Assembly: GCA_003942085.1 (NCBI GenBank)
Contig: DQIQ01000002.1
Span: forward strand, 64,898-98,048
DNA: 33,151 nt
Reading direction: 5' to 3'
Source: Thermoplasmata archaeon
GTDB taxonomy: Archaea; Thermoplasmatota; E2; DHVEG-1
The stretch's first letter is position 1, and every line of letters begins with the position of its first letter. Of the stretch, positions 1 to 9,135 are shown one piece after another. The notes under the pieces were generated by a model. The model saw nothing but the letters and a program-made list of their open reading frames with translations, made no database searches and was not told the origin of the DNA. A program made the position numbers and the translations under genes.

Positions 1-2
1 CA

Positions 3-1100
3 GAAGACCTCTTTGAAGTCGAAAAAATCGAAACAATCTTACCAGAATTTCTCGAAATAACTCCTAAAGAAACAACACAAAAACCTCTAGAGACCATACA
101 GACCACAAGAAATGAAGAAATACCAATTTCTGAATCCGATCTCCCTGAATGGCAACCAATCAAAGATGAACCGGGCAGAGAACCGCTAAAGTCTCATCGA
201 ACACCAAAAATTGATGATATCCCTGAATTTGAAAGAGTGAGAGCTTCAACGAAACCTGAGGTGTTGGAAAAACCAGTTACGTCGGAGATGAATCCTGCAA
301 AAGAAGTATCTATTGAAACCCCTGTTGTGTTCATTCCTGTTGAATCATCAGAACCGTCATTCCAAAAATTTTCTCATAAACAGAACCGCGAAGAAAAAAT
401 AGCACAGAGAAAAAAAGAAAGAGAAGCGAAACGACGAAAGAAAATCGAACTGAAAAAATTAAAAAAAGAGAAACGGGAAAAAAAACATCCTGAAAACCAA
501 ATCACCAACGAGCATCACCCCCTCCAGCAACCAAGAGATGAAATGTCATCGGTATCAAGATACATTGATGCGGTTGACACACCTCAGATTCCTATTGATA
601 TCGTCGCCTTTAAAGACATTAAAAGCATTGATGAAATAACCGCTGAAATCCTGTATAAAAACGGGTATTTCTCAATTGAGAACCTAAAGGATGCAACCGT
701 GGATGATCTTGTTGAAATCCGCGGAATAAAACGGAAACTTGCAAAACAGATTAAAAAAGAAATAGAACAAAAGATGACTATAACCGAGGATGTCGAATTT
801 GTTCCCATAAAGCAGAAAACGACCAAGAAAAAATTAAAAAAAAATCTCGATGATTCCACTGAATGGGAATCCTTCCCTTCTAAAGAGACAATAAATAAAT
901 CATCTTCTATTTCTGTCTTCACGTATAAGGAGTACACGCTGTATACGCGAGAGACGAGTAACCCTGCGGGAAAGAAAACAGCAGTTCATTTCTTTAGCAA
1001 GGAAAAACCAGAGATGAGCGCTCCTGCCCAGCTCCCTGAAGGGTATCAAATCTCAGTCAATAAAAAAACCGGTATCCCATATCTAAAAAAGAAACGGTAA
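3..1100 (+). CDS. Lys/Glu-rich protein with a C-terminal-half helix-hairpin-helix domain (5'-truncated by window edge)
   Basis: Frame stays open to the left edge (EDLFEVEKIETILPEFLEI... precedes the track's start at 237); HhH-like segment FKDIKSIDEITAEILYKNGYFSIENLKDATVDDLVEIRGIKRKLAKQIKKEI. Confidence 0.75.
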   Translation, partial: EDLFEVEKIETILPEFLEITPKETTQKPLETIQTTRNEEIPISESDLPEWQPIKDEPGREPLKSHRTPKIDDIPEFERVRASTKPEVLEKPVTSEMNPAKEVSIETPVVFIPVESSEPSFQKFSHKQNREEKIAQRKKEREAKRRKKIELKKLKKEKREKKHPENQITNEHHPLQQPRDEMSSVSRYIDAVDTPQIPIDIVAFKDIKSIDEITAEILYKNGYFSIENLKDATVDDLVEIRGIKRKLAKQIKKEIEQKMTITEDVEFVPIKQKTTKKKLKKNLDDSTEWESFPSKETINKSSSISVFTYKEYTLYTRETSNPAGKKTAVHFFSKEKPEMSAPAQLPEGYQISVNKKTGIPYLKKKR

Positions 1101-1113
1101 GACCGTCTCAGAG

Positions 1114-1125
1114 CTTTTATAAATC
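1114..1125 (+). promoter_or_regulatory. Archaeal TATA box for rtcB
   Basis: CTTTTATAAATC about 30-40 nt upstream of the ATG at 1156. Confidence 0.6.
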
Positions 1126-1155
1126 CTTCTTTCTATTCGCAAGCAGAGAATCATT

Positions 1156-2625
1156 ATGAATTGGAATGGACCGTTGCAGAAGATAAAAGATTTTCGTTTT
1201 GAAATTCCTATGAGCTATCAAGGCGAGCAGAACAATCTTCATATGAAGACCTCCGCTGTTATTTATGCGAACAATGGGATGATTGAATCCATTCGAAAGG
1301 ATAATGCTCCTGAGCAGGTCGCCAATGTGACCATGCTCCCTGGTATTGTCGGGAAATCATTAGCCATGCCTGATATTCACTGGGGATATGGGTTTCCCAT
1401 AGGCGGCGTGGCTGCAATGGATGAGGAAAACGGCGTCATTTCTCCAGGTGGTGTTGGGTACGATATCAACTGCGGCGTACGATTGATACGAACAAACCTC
1501 CATTTCACAGATCTAGATCCGGAAAAAATACAGCGACTCGTTGACGAGATGTTCATCAACGTTCCCTCCGGTCTTGGTTCAAAAGCAAAGGTTCATCTCA
1601 ACAGAAAGCAACTTGATGATGTTTTAAAACTGGGAGCGAAATGGGCTATCGAGAATGGATATGGTTGGAAAGAAGATGCAGAATATCTTGAGGAACATGG
1701 TTGTTTAGAATATGCGGATATTTCAAAAGTTTCCAATGAAGCAAAACAACGTGGTGCCCCTCAACTTGGTTCCCTTGGTGCAGGAAATCATTTTTTAGAA
1801 ATCCAGAAAGTCGCTGAGATATATGATCCGGTTGCTGCAAAGGCATATGGTATAACGGATGCAGGTCAAATAATGGTGATGATTCACACCGGTTCTCGCG
1901 GTTTTGGCCATCAGGTATGTACTGATCATCTTCGCGTACTTGAACAAGCCGTGAAGAAATATAATATTTGGCTCCCTGACCGTCAGCTTGCCTGTGCTCC
2001 TGTCACCTCAAAAGAAGGACAGGATTATCTGAAAGCGATGGCATGTGCCGCGAATTTCGCCTGGTGCAACAGACAAATGATCGTGCATTGGGTTAGGGAA
2101 TCCTTTGAAAAAGTACTTCGCCAGCGCGCAGAGGATCTCAACATGGGTATCGTCTATGACGTCTGCCATAACATCGCTAAACTCGAGGAACACGAGGTCG
2201 ATGGTAAGAAACGAAAGGTGTATGTTCACCGGAAAGGTGCTACCCGTTCGTTCGGACCGGGAAAACAGGAGGTTCCATTAAAATATCGCGATGTCGGACA
2301 ACCCGTATTAATACCTGGAGATATGGGTACGGAAAGTTACCTGCTCCATGGGACCAAAGGATCTGAAGAAACATTTGGCTCAACTTGCCATGGTGCAGGA
2401 AGAGTTATATCAAGAACCGAAGCAGTGCATCGATATCGCGGGGAACAGATCATGAACGATTTGAAAAAGAAAGGTATCTACGCACATCCTGCGAGTTGGA
2501 AAGTGATGGCCGAAGAAGCACCAGGCTCTTATAAGAATGTTAGCGAAGTCGTGAACGTCACCCACGGAGCTGGGATTTCATTGAAAGTTGCACGGCTTTT
2601 ACCATTGGGAGTTGTTAAAGGCTAA
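1156..2625 (+). CDS. rtcB: RtcB-type RNA-splicing ligase, no intein
   Basis: RtcB motifs: LPGIVGKSLAMPDIHWGYGFPIGGVAA, GGVGYDINCGVR, LGSLGAGNHFLEIQ, HTGSRGFGHQV, STCHGAGR; continuous 489 aa. Confidence 0.97.
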   Translation: MNWNGPLQKIKDFRFEIPMSYQGEQNNLHMKTSAVIYANNGMIESIRKDNAPEQVANVTMLPGIVGKSLAMPDIHWGYGFPIGGVAAMDEENGVISPGGVGYDINCGVRLIRTNLHFTDLDPEKIQRLVDEMFINVPSGLGSKAKVHLNRKQLDDVLKLGAKWAIENGYGWKEDAEYLEEHGCLEYADISKVSNEAKQRGAPQLGSLGAGNHFLEIQKVAEIYDPVAAKAYGITDAGQIMVMIHTGSRGFGHQVCTDHLRVLEQAVKKYNIWLPDRQLACAPVTSKEGQDYLKAMACAANFAWCNRQMIVHWVRESFEKVLRQRAEDLNMGIVYDVCHNIAKLEEHEVDGKKRKVYVHRKGATRSFGPGKQEVPLKYRDVGQPVLIPGDMGTESYLLHGTKGSEETFGSTCHGAGRVISRTEAVHRYRGEQIMNDLKKKGIYAHPASWKVMAEEAPGSYKNVSEVVNVTHGAGISLKVARLLPLGVVKG

Positions 2626-2688
2626 TTGCCTGCGTGCATTCATACCAATTAGTTTTAAATGCTTGGGAATTATATCGGTGCATTGTAA

Positions 2689-3459
2689 GTGGTGATGCAG
2701 TTGGAAGACATTCAAATCGTAGATTTTGAAGAGATGGATTTAGGAAACGGAACTGTTATTGCAGGGTTCCCCTCCATAGGCCTAGTCAGTACGATTGTTG
2801 CAAATTACATGATTGACGCATTAGGTTTAAAACAGATTGGTGCGATGGAATCACCACATTTTCCTACCCTTTCTGTTGTTCATACCGGTGAGCCACTCTC
2901 CCCAGTAAGAATCTACGGGGGTACACTTGCAAATGGACAGAAACTTGCTGTTTTTGTCTCTGAGTTTAAACCCAAGCCTAATTTGATTAATTCGTTATCA
3001 GACGCAATTATGATTTGGTCAAAGAAAAAAAACTGTAAATTGATGATTTCTCCTGAAGGAATGGTCGTTGAAGGCAAATCCGCAGAAGATGAAATGATTG
3101 TAGATGCCTACGCAATCGGGTCAACAGAAAACGCTCGTGCGACACTTACAGCAAAAAACATCCCGCAGTTTAAAAACGGAATCATCGCTGGTGTTTCTGG
3201 AGTCCTTTTAAATAAAGGAAAACATGAGAAGTTCGACGTGATATCGATTCTTGCTGAAGCACATCCCAATTACCCTGATGCTCGTGCCGCTGCCTCCGCG
3301 ATTAATGTCATTGCACTCATCATCGGTATCGAGATAAACGTCGGCCCATTGTATGATGAAGCAGAACGGATCGAAAAACAACTCCAGAAGTTCCACAAAC
3401 AAGCAAAACCGATTGTCTCTGGTGCCAGTCAGATCCCACAACCGGAAATGTACGGGTAG
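2689..3459 (+). CDS. PAC2 family protein (proteasome assembly chaperone-like)
   Basis: VIAGFPSIGLVSTIVANYMIDAL...GAMESPHFPTLSVVHTGEP; TATA AGTTTTAAATGC at about 2651. Start may be GTG 2689 or ATG 2695. Confidence 0.85.
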   Translation: MVMQLEDIQIVDFEEMDLGNGTVIAGFPSIGLVSTIVANYMIDALGLKQIGAMESPHFPTLSVVHTGEPLSPVRIYGGTLANGQKLAVFVSEFKPKPNLINSLSDAIMIWSKKKNCKLMISPEGMVVEGKSAEDEMIVDAYAIGSTENARATLTAKNIPQFKNGIIAGVSGVLLNKGKHEKFDVISILAEAHPNYPDARAAASAINVIALIIGIEINVGPLYDEAERIEKQLQKFHKQAKPIVSGASQIPQPEMYG

Positions 3460-3505
3460 AGCAGATTGATCTTCTTTCCTCTTTTTTCTTTGTTTTTCTC
3501 CCTAA

Positions 3506-3517
3506 CTTTTAAAAAGG
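3506..3517 (+). promoter_or_regulatory. Archaeal TATA box
   Basis: ACTTTTAAAAAGG about 30 nt upstream of the ATG at 3543. Confidence 0.5.
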
Positions 3518-3542
3518 CTCTCTAGTTATTAATGATGCACCT

Positions 3543-4292
3543 ATGCAGAAGATTTCTAAGAGTCATCCACGGTATCAATCCTTAGTGACCAGAGAATTGA
3601 TTGCACAAGCGATGAAACATGGCATTGTACATGAAACAGGTTTGATTGCACATGGTCGTGGAGAAGCATTTGATTATCTCCTTGGTGAAACTACCATACC
3701 TCTTGCTGATTCTGCAGAGAAGATTGCAGCTGCCGCGCTGTTGTCTGCAAAAAACCCTGTGATTTCTATAAATGGGAACGTCGCTGCGCTAGCTGCCGAC
3801 GAATGTATCTCCCTAGCAAAGAATATTCCTGCAAACCTCGAAATAAATCTGTTCCATCGTTCCCCTGAACGAGTCAAGAAAATCGCTGCCATGCTTCGTA
3901 AGAAAGGAGCACATTCGCTGTATGGTTTGAATCCTGATGCACGAATCCCCGGTCTAGATTCTGATCGAGCGCTATGTGAGAAAAAAGGGATTTTTACTGC
4001 TGATGTCGTTCTCGTACCTCTCGAGGATGGTGACCGCTGTCAGGCATTACAGGGAATGGGAAAGATAGTGATTGCTATTGATTTGAACCCGTTGTCGCGA
4101 TCAGCACAGGCTGCAACCATCACCATCGTAGATAATGTGACCAGAGCCGTCCCTCGGATTGAGCATTGGGTTGATACTCTTAAGGATACAAAATCGTCTC
4201 ATCTTGTAAAACTCGTTTCAACATGGGATAATAGCAAAAATCTTGCAGGAGTGATGTCTTTTCTTTCAAAAAGACTAAATTCCTTTTCTTAA
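3543..4292 (+). CDS. 4-phosphopantoate--beta-alanine ligase (archaeal phosphopantothenate synthetase)
   Basis: Family hallmarks: HPRYQSLVTRELI...GLIAHGRGEAFDYLLGE...NPVISINGNVAAL...NLFHRSPERVKKI...LVPLEDGDRCQALQGMGKIVIAIDLNPLSRSAQAATITIVDNVTRAVP. Confidence 0.92.
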   Translation: MQKISKSHPRYQSLVTRELIAQAMKHGIVHETGLIAHGRGEAFDYLLGETTIPLADSAEKIAAAALLSAKNPVISINGNVAALAADECISLAKNIPANLEINLFHRSPERVKKIAAMLRKKGAHSLYGLNPDARIPGLDSDRALCEKKGIFTADVVLVPLEDGDRCQALQGMGKIVIAIDLNPLSRSAQAATITIVDNVTRAVPRIEHWVDTLKDTKSSHLVKLVSTWDNSKNLAGVMSFLSKRLNSFS

Positions 4293-4305
4293 TAAGGGGT
4301 ATCAT

Positions 4306-5607
4306 ATGTATCGAAGTCATTACTCAAAAGAAATCTCAAATAAGGAACATAATTCCTCAGTTACTGTTGCCGGCTGGGTTGAAGATATCAGGAATCTTGG
4401 TTCGATTGCGTTTCTCATTTTGCGTGATAAAAAAGGTACGTTGCAGTTGACGATACTAAAAAAGAAGACTCCTGAGCTATTCGAACAGTTAATTTCGCTT
4501 CCGCGAGAGTCCGTGATTTCAGTAAAGGGTCTGTGTAAGGAAAATGACAAAGTCCGGAATGGGTATGAGATTTTACCTGAATCTGTCGACGTTCTCTCCG
4601 TCGCTGAAACCCCCTTGCCACTCGGTGTTGTTGACAAGGTCGAAGCTGATTTTGATACGCGTCTTGATAACAGAGTAATTGATCTGCGAAAACCAGAGAC
4701 CCAAGCTATTTTCAAGATACGCAACGCAGTACTTGCCGCGGCGCATGAATATCTACGATCACAGTCTTTTCTTGAGGTGCACACCCCAAAGATCATCGCG
4801 AGTTCCTCGGAGGGTGGCACCGATGTGTTTAAACTTCAGTATTTTGAGAAAGAAGCTTTTCTTGCGCAGTCTCCTCAGCTATACAAACAAAGTTTGATGG
4901 CGACTGGTCTTGACCGAGTCTATGAGATCGCTTGGTACTTCCGTGCGGAGGAACACAACACTCGGCGACATCTGAATGAATCAACCGCTGTCGATGTCGA
5001 GATGGCGTTTATAAAAAACGAAGAAGATGTCATGACGATACTTGAACATCTGGTAGTTGCAATGTGGAAGCGTGCGAGTGAATGCAAGGATGAACTTGAG
5101 GTTCTCAAGAAGACTATTACAGTCCCAAAATTACCGTTTACGAGGGTGCCGTATGATGATGCAATCATTAAGATTCAACAGCGGAAATCACCAGTTCAGT
5201 GGGGAATGGACCTCAGCACTGAAGATGAAAGGCTCCTTGGGGATATCATGAAAGAGGATGGAATAGATTTCTACTTCATCACCAAGTATCCGTTAGCATC
5301 AAAACCGTTTTATACCATGCCTGATGGGGAGAATTACTCTCGGGGATTTGATTTGGAATGCAAAGGCGTCGAAATTTCCTCTGGCAGTCAACGGATACAT
5401 GATGTCGCTTTATTGAAAGAACGGTTAAAAGCCTGCGGTCTTGATCCAAAGGATTTCGATGCGTATCTGATGGCGTTCCGATATGGGATGCCACCACATG
5501 GAGGGTTTGGTTTTGGTATTGAACGATTCCTGATGGAGCTTTTAGACATGAATAATATCCGAGAGTGTATCTTGTTCCCCCGTGATCGAACACGACTTAC
5601 ACCATAA
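4306..5607 (+). CDS. aspS: Aspartyl-tRNA synthetase (archaeal type)
   Basis: Class II aaRS motifs: FLEVHTPKIIASSSEGGTDVF, FLAQSPQLYKQ, YEIAWYFRAEEHNTRRHLNE, GMPPHGGFGFGIERFLMELL, C-terminal RECILFPRDRTRLTP. Confidence 0.97.
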   Translation: MYRSHYSKEISNKEHNSSVTVAGWVEDIRNLGSIAFLILRDKKGTLQLTILKKKTPELFEQLISLPRESVISVKGLCKENDKVRNGYEILPESVDVLSVAETPLPLGVVDKVEADFDTRLDNRVIDLRKPETQAIFKIRNAVLAAAHEYLRSQSFLEVHTPKIIASSSEGGTDVFKLQYFEKEAFLAQSPQLYKQSLMATGLDRVYEIAWYFRAEEHNTRRHLNESTAVDVEMAFIKNEEDVMTILEHLVVAMWKRASECKDELEVLKKTITVPKLPFTRVPYDDAIIKIQQRKSPVQWGMDLSTEDERLLGDIMKEDGIDFYFITKYPLASKPFYTMPDGENYSRGFDLECKGVEISSGSQRIHDVALLKERLKACGLDPKDFDAYLMAFRYGMPPHGGFGFGIERFLMELLDMNNIRECILFPRDRTRLTP

Positions 5608-6109
5608 CTCTATGATGCTGCAGATTTTTTCAAATATGCACAAAGGTGAACCCAATAATCTATCATAATAAAATATCCTTTGTACTGGTAAAGAGTGCCT
5701 TATAAAGGAAATTTGATGTAGATGTAGTTAACGATTTCAAAATCTGGTAAAAACATTTTAAAGTTTCTCACGAACCAATTGTAATAATAAAACCTGCCTC
5801 ATGCGACAACATTATGTGGTATGATACTATTTTATATCAATTTGATGGGAAAAGAATCAGATTAATTTCTTAAGAAAATTTTTCATTTATATCCATCACC
5901 ATTTTATAGGACTAATTTGTTTAACATTTTGTTGCGTTGGAAAGAAATGCGATGGGATGTACGTCATGTTGACAGTGAGGATTCTCTAGCATTTCACTTG
6001 ATTAATTTGCTAGGTTTATCATCCGCAGTTTCAGTATGGATCGTATGAACAATTGAATTAAAACCGAAATATCTGCTATATGAGAGATTGGATATAAGCG
6101 TAGAATGTT

Positions 6110-7324
6110 ATGAAATTACGAAGTAAATCATTACTAACGATTTGTGCGGTATTTAGTATCTTCTGCTTAGTGTTAAGTATAATATTAAACACCATTGTTA
6201 TCGAGGGTTATTCAAACTTGGAAAAAAATATTGTTACGGAGCATGTCAGCCGGGTTTTAAACCAATTTGATCAAGAATGTGATAATTTAGCTGCTATGGC
6301 CTGGGACTGGTCTATATGGGATGATACATATCTATTTGTGGAAGATAGCAATGAAGTGTTTATTCAAACGAATATGCAATATGAAATTTTTAAAGATATT
6401 AAAATAAATTTTATGATGTTTTATAATACAACAGGCTCTCTCGTATTTAGCAAAGCCTTTGATTTTCAGCATGAAAATGAAACAACACTTCCAACAAGTC
6501 TCTATGAATATATCTCGAAAAACAATGAATCTTTCTTTATTCATCGAAATTTAGAATCAAGTCAATCCGGGATAATTCTCTATGATAAAAACGAAACGCC
6601 TGTATTTATTGCGGTTACTCCTATACTACAGAGTAATAAAGATGGTCCGATTCATGGCACATTTATTATAGGGAGGTTCCTTGACGATAATAAAGTAGAA
6701 TCTATTGGAAATATAACCCATCTCGTTGTTGTGTTACATCCGAAATCAAATCAACTTTCTTTAGATTTCCAACATGCAACATCTTATATAGACAAAATCC
6801 CAATTTTTATTCAACCAATTAATTCAACATATGTCGCAGGATATATTGTAATGAACGATATATTTGGGGATCCTATTTTTGTCATAGAAGTAGGTTCGTA
6901 TAGAGATGTGTATAATCAAGGCATTGCTCTGATTCAGACCCTTTTAATTTCCCTTATTTTAACGGTGGTCATCTCTATAGCCTCAATGATCTTCATTGTC
7001 GATCGATTTATTACCTCCCGCTTGACATCATTAACCCAATCTGTAAATGCCATTAAGAATTATTCTGACCTCTCAAAACATCTACAAGTAAAAGGAAATG
7101 ATGAAATCGCCATACTTAAAAAAAACTTCAATGAGATGTTGACTTCTTTACAAAAAACGTGGGCGATGAAAGATTCAGCGGAATTTGCTTTACAGAAAAA
7201 AATAGATGAACTTGAACGATTCAAGGCAGTGACCATTGATAGGGAAATAAAAATGATTGAGCTGAAAAAACAGATTAATGAATTGAAATCAAATACTGGA
7301 GAGAATACATTAAATGAGCATTGA
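6110..7324 (+). CDS. Membrane sensor protein: TM - CHASE4-like extracellular domain - TM - HAMP - coiled coil, no kinase domain
   Basis: N-terminal TM; DNLAAMAWDWSIWDDTYLFVED is typical of CHASE4; second TM LLISLILTVVISIASMIFIV followed by HAMP; ends in coiled coil ELERFKAVTIDREIKMIELKKQINEL. Confidence 0.85.
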   Translation: MKLRSKSLLTICAVFSIFCLVLSIILNTIVIEGYSNLEKNIVTEHVSRVLNQFDQECDNLAAMAWDWSIWDDTYLFVEDSNEVFIQTNMQYEIFKDIKINFMMFYNTTGSLVFSKAFDFQHENETTLPTSLYEYISKNNESFFIHRNLESSQSGIILYDKNETPVFIAVTPILQSNKDGPIHGTFIIGRFLDDNKVESIGNITHLVVVLHPKSNQLSLDFQHATSYIDKIPIFIQPINSTYVAGYIVMNDIFGDPIFVIEVGSYRDVYNQGIALIQTLLISLILTVVISIASMIFIVDRFITSRLTSLTQSVNAIKNYSDLSKHLQVKGNDEIAILKKNFNEMLTSLQKTWAMKDSAEFALQKKIDELERFKAVTIDREIKMIELKKQINELKSNTGENTLNEH

Positions 7325-8648
7325 TCTTACATCTGTTCCATGGGACCAGGTTGTTGAAAATTTACACCAAGGTATCTTTGTTATTGATAAAAATGCCAAA
7401 ATAATCTATGCAAATTCGTTTCTATCAGAGATGCTTGGTCATCCTTCTTATGAACTTTTAGAAAAAAATATTTTTGAATTTTTTGATAATGATTCTATAA
7501 ATTTTTTTAAGGAAGCATTGAATGCGACGACAGATACGATTCAGCAGGACTATGAATTGAAATTTACTAAAAAAGATAAGACGACACTCTCTATTTTGAT
7601 TCATATAACACCGTTCTTCAATAAAAAATATAAACATATTGGAATACTTGTAGCGATGCAAGATATTTCGGCTCGTAAGAGTATGGAATATGAATTACAT
7701 GCAAAACTTGATTTGCAACAGAAAAGTGAACTTGCTACCCTTAACATTATGGAAGATTTACAAAATACGATTTCTGCCCTCACACAAGCTGAAACAGAAA
7801 TTCGTAAAAAAAACATAGAACTTCAAAAAATAAATAGTGAACTTACTTCTGCTAGAAAGGAACTTACTTTTCTTAATGAGGATCTTGAAAAAAAAGTGAA
7901 GGAAAGAACTGCGGATGTTGAAAAACTTTTAAAACAGAAAGATGAGTTTATTAGCCAACTTGGTCACGACCTCAAAACACCCTTAACCCCGCTCAATATT
8001 TTAATTCCTCTTATCAAAGAACGCGAACAAGATCCGAAAATAAAAGAGCTGCTCGATGTGATTTTCAATAATGTACAATATATGAAGAATCTCGTTATAA
8101 AAACCTTGGAACTTGCACAATTGAATTCTCCTAATGCGATGTTTGAATTTCACGATGTCAATCTCTTTGATTATCTTCATGATATCCTTGACTTGGAAAA
8201 TACACTGTTTGAAGGAAAAAACGTGGTTATTGAAAACAACATTCCAGCGGAAACCATCGTACAAGCCGATATCTTACAAGTTAGGGAATTATTTGATAAT
8301 CTTATCTCCAATGCGATAAAATATTCAAAAGACGATCAGGTAAAAATAACACTAAATGCAAAACGGAAGGACGATTTGATTGTTATTTCTGTTAAAGACA
8401 CCGGCATTGGACTGGAGCCAAATCAAATTCAACACGTTTTTGATGAATTTTATAAAGTCGATTATTCCCGGCACGATCTTAAATCAACAGGACTCGGTCT
8501 AACTATCTGTAAGAGAATTGTTGAAAAACATGGTGGTAGTATCTGGGTGGAAAGTCCAGGAACGGGGAAAGGTTCGACATTTTTTTTCACTTTAAAATCT
8601 CCAAATAAAATTGTATTACAGAATAGCGACATGCAAACACTAATGTAG
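7314..8648 (+). CDS. PAS-domain sensor histidine kinase (soluble)
   Basis: PAS (GIFVIDKNAKIIYANSFLSEMLG); H-box FISQLGHDLKTPLTPL; N-box FDNLISNAIKYSKD; G1 VKDTGIGLEPNQIQHVFDEFYKVD; G2 TGLGLTICKRIVEKHGG. Overlaps the upstream gene by 11 nt. Confidence 0.95.
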   Translation: MSIDLTSVPWDQVVENLHQGIFVIDKNAKIIYANSFLSEMLGHPSYELLEKNIFEFFDNDSINFFKEALNATTDTIQQDYELKFTKKDKTTLSILIHITPFFNKKYKHIGILVAMQDISARKSMEYELHAKLDLQQKSELATLNIMEDLQNTISALTQAETEIRKKNIELQKINSELTSARKELTFLNEDLEKKVKERTADVEKLLKQKDEFISQLGHDLKTPLTPLNILIPLIKEREQDPKIKELLDVIFNNVQYMKNLVIKTLELAQLNSPNAMFEFHDVNLFDYLHDILDLENTLFEGKNVVIENNIPAETIVQADILQVRELFDNLISNAIKYSKDDQVKITLNAKRKDDLIVISVKDTGIGLEPNQIQHVFDEFYKVDYSRHDLKSTGLGLTICKRIVEKHGGSIWVESPGTGKGSTFFFTLKSPNKIVLQNSDMQTLM

Positions 8649-8680
8649 TAAGAATCATTACGGTTCATTGAGGGATAAAA

Positions 8681-9103
8681 ATCAAGAAAACAATATTGGT
8701 AGTAGATGACAATCCTGATGTCATTACCTCCCTGAAAATAGGTTTAGAAGATGCATCTCAGCTTTATAAAATTCTTGGGGTAGAGAATGGTCAGAAATGC
8801 TTGCAACTGTTGAAAGATAATATCATACCTGATATTATCCTCCTTGATATTATGATGCCACAAATGAGCGGATGGGAAGTTTTTGATCGAATAAAAGAGA
8901 ATCCATCATGGAAAACCATCCCTATTGTATTCTTGACCGCACGAACAGACAGAATCGCAAAAAACGCTGGTAGTTTCTTAGGTGAAGATTATATTGAAAA
9001 ACCCTTTGATATCGCCGATCTTAAAAAAAGAATTGAAAAAGTATTTCAGAATAAAAATTCGAAAAAGATGTTTGCCGATAACAAAATAACGTCTAATCGT
9101 TAA
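8681..9103 (+). CDS. Single-domain response regulator (REC); start codon uncertain
   Basis: ILVVDDNPD..., DIILLDIMMPQMSGWEVF (phospho-Asp), PIVFLTART, YIEKPFD. The track starts at TTG 8696; the frame continues upstream (IKIKKTILVVDDN) with no ATG/GTG. Confidence 0.88.
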   Translation: MKKTILVVDDNPDVITSLKIGLEDASQLYKILGVENGQKCLQLLKDNIIPDIILLDIMMPQMSGWEVFDRIKENPSWKTIPIVFLTARTDRIAKNAGSFLGEDYIEKPFDIADLKKRIEKVFQNKNSKKMFADNKITSNR

Positions 9104-9135
9104 GCATTACATTATTGAAAAATCATCGGATTTTA

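Noticed and set aside
1156-2625. Possible intein in RtcB (common in archaea)
   Set aside because: Protein is of normal length (489 aa) with uninterrupted motifs.
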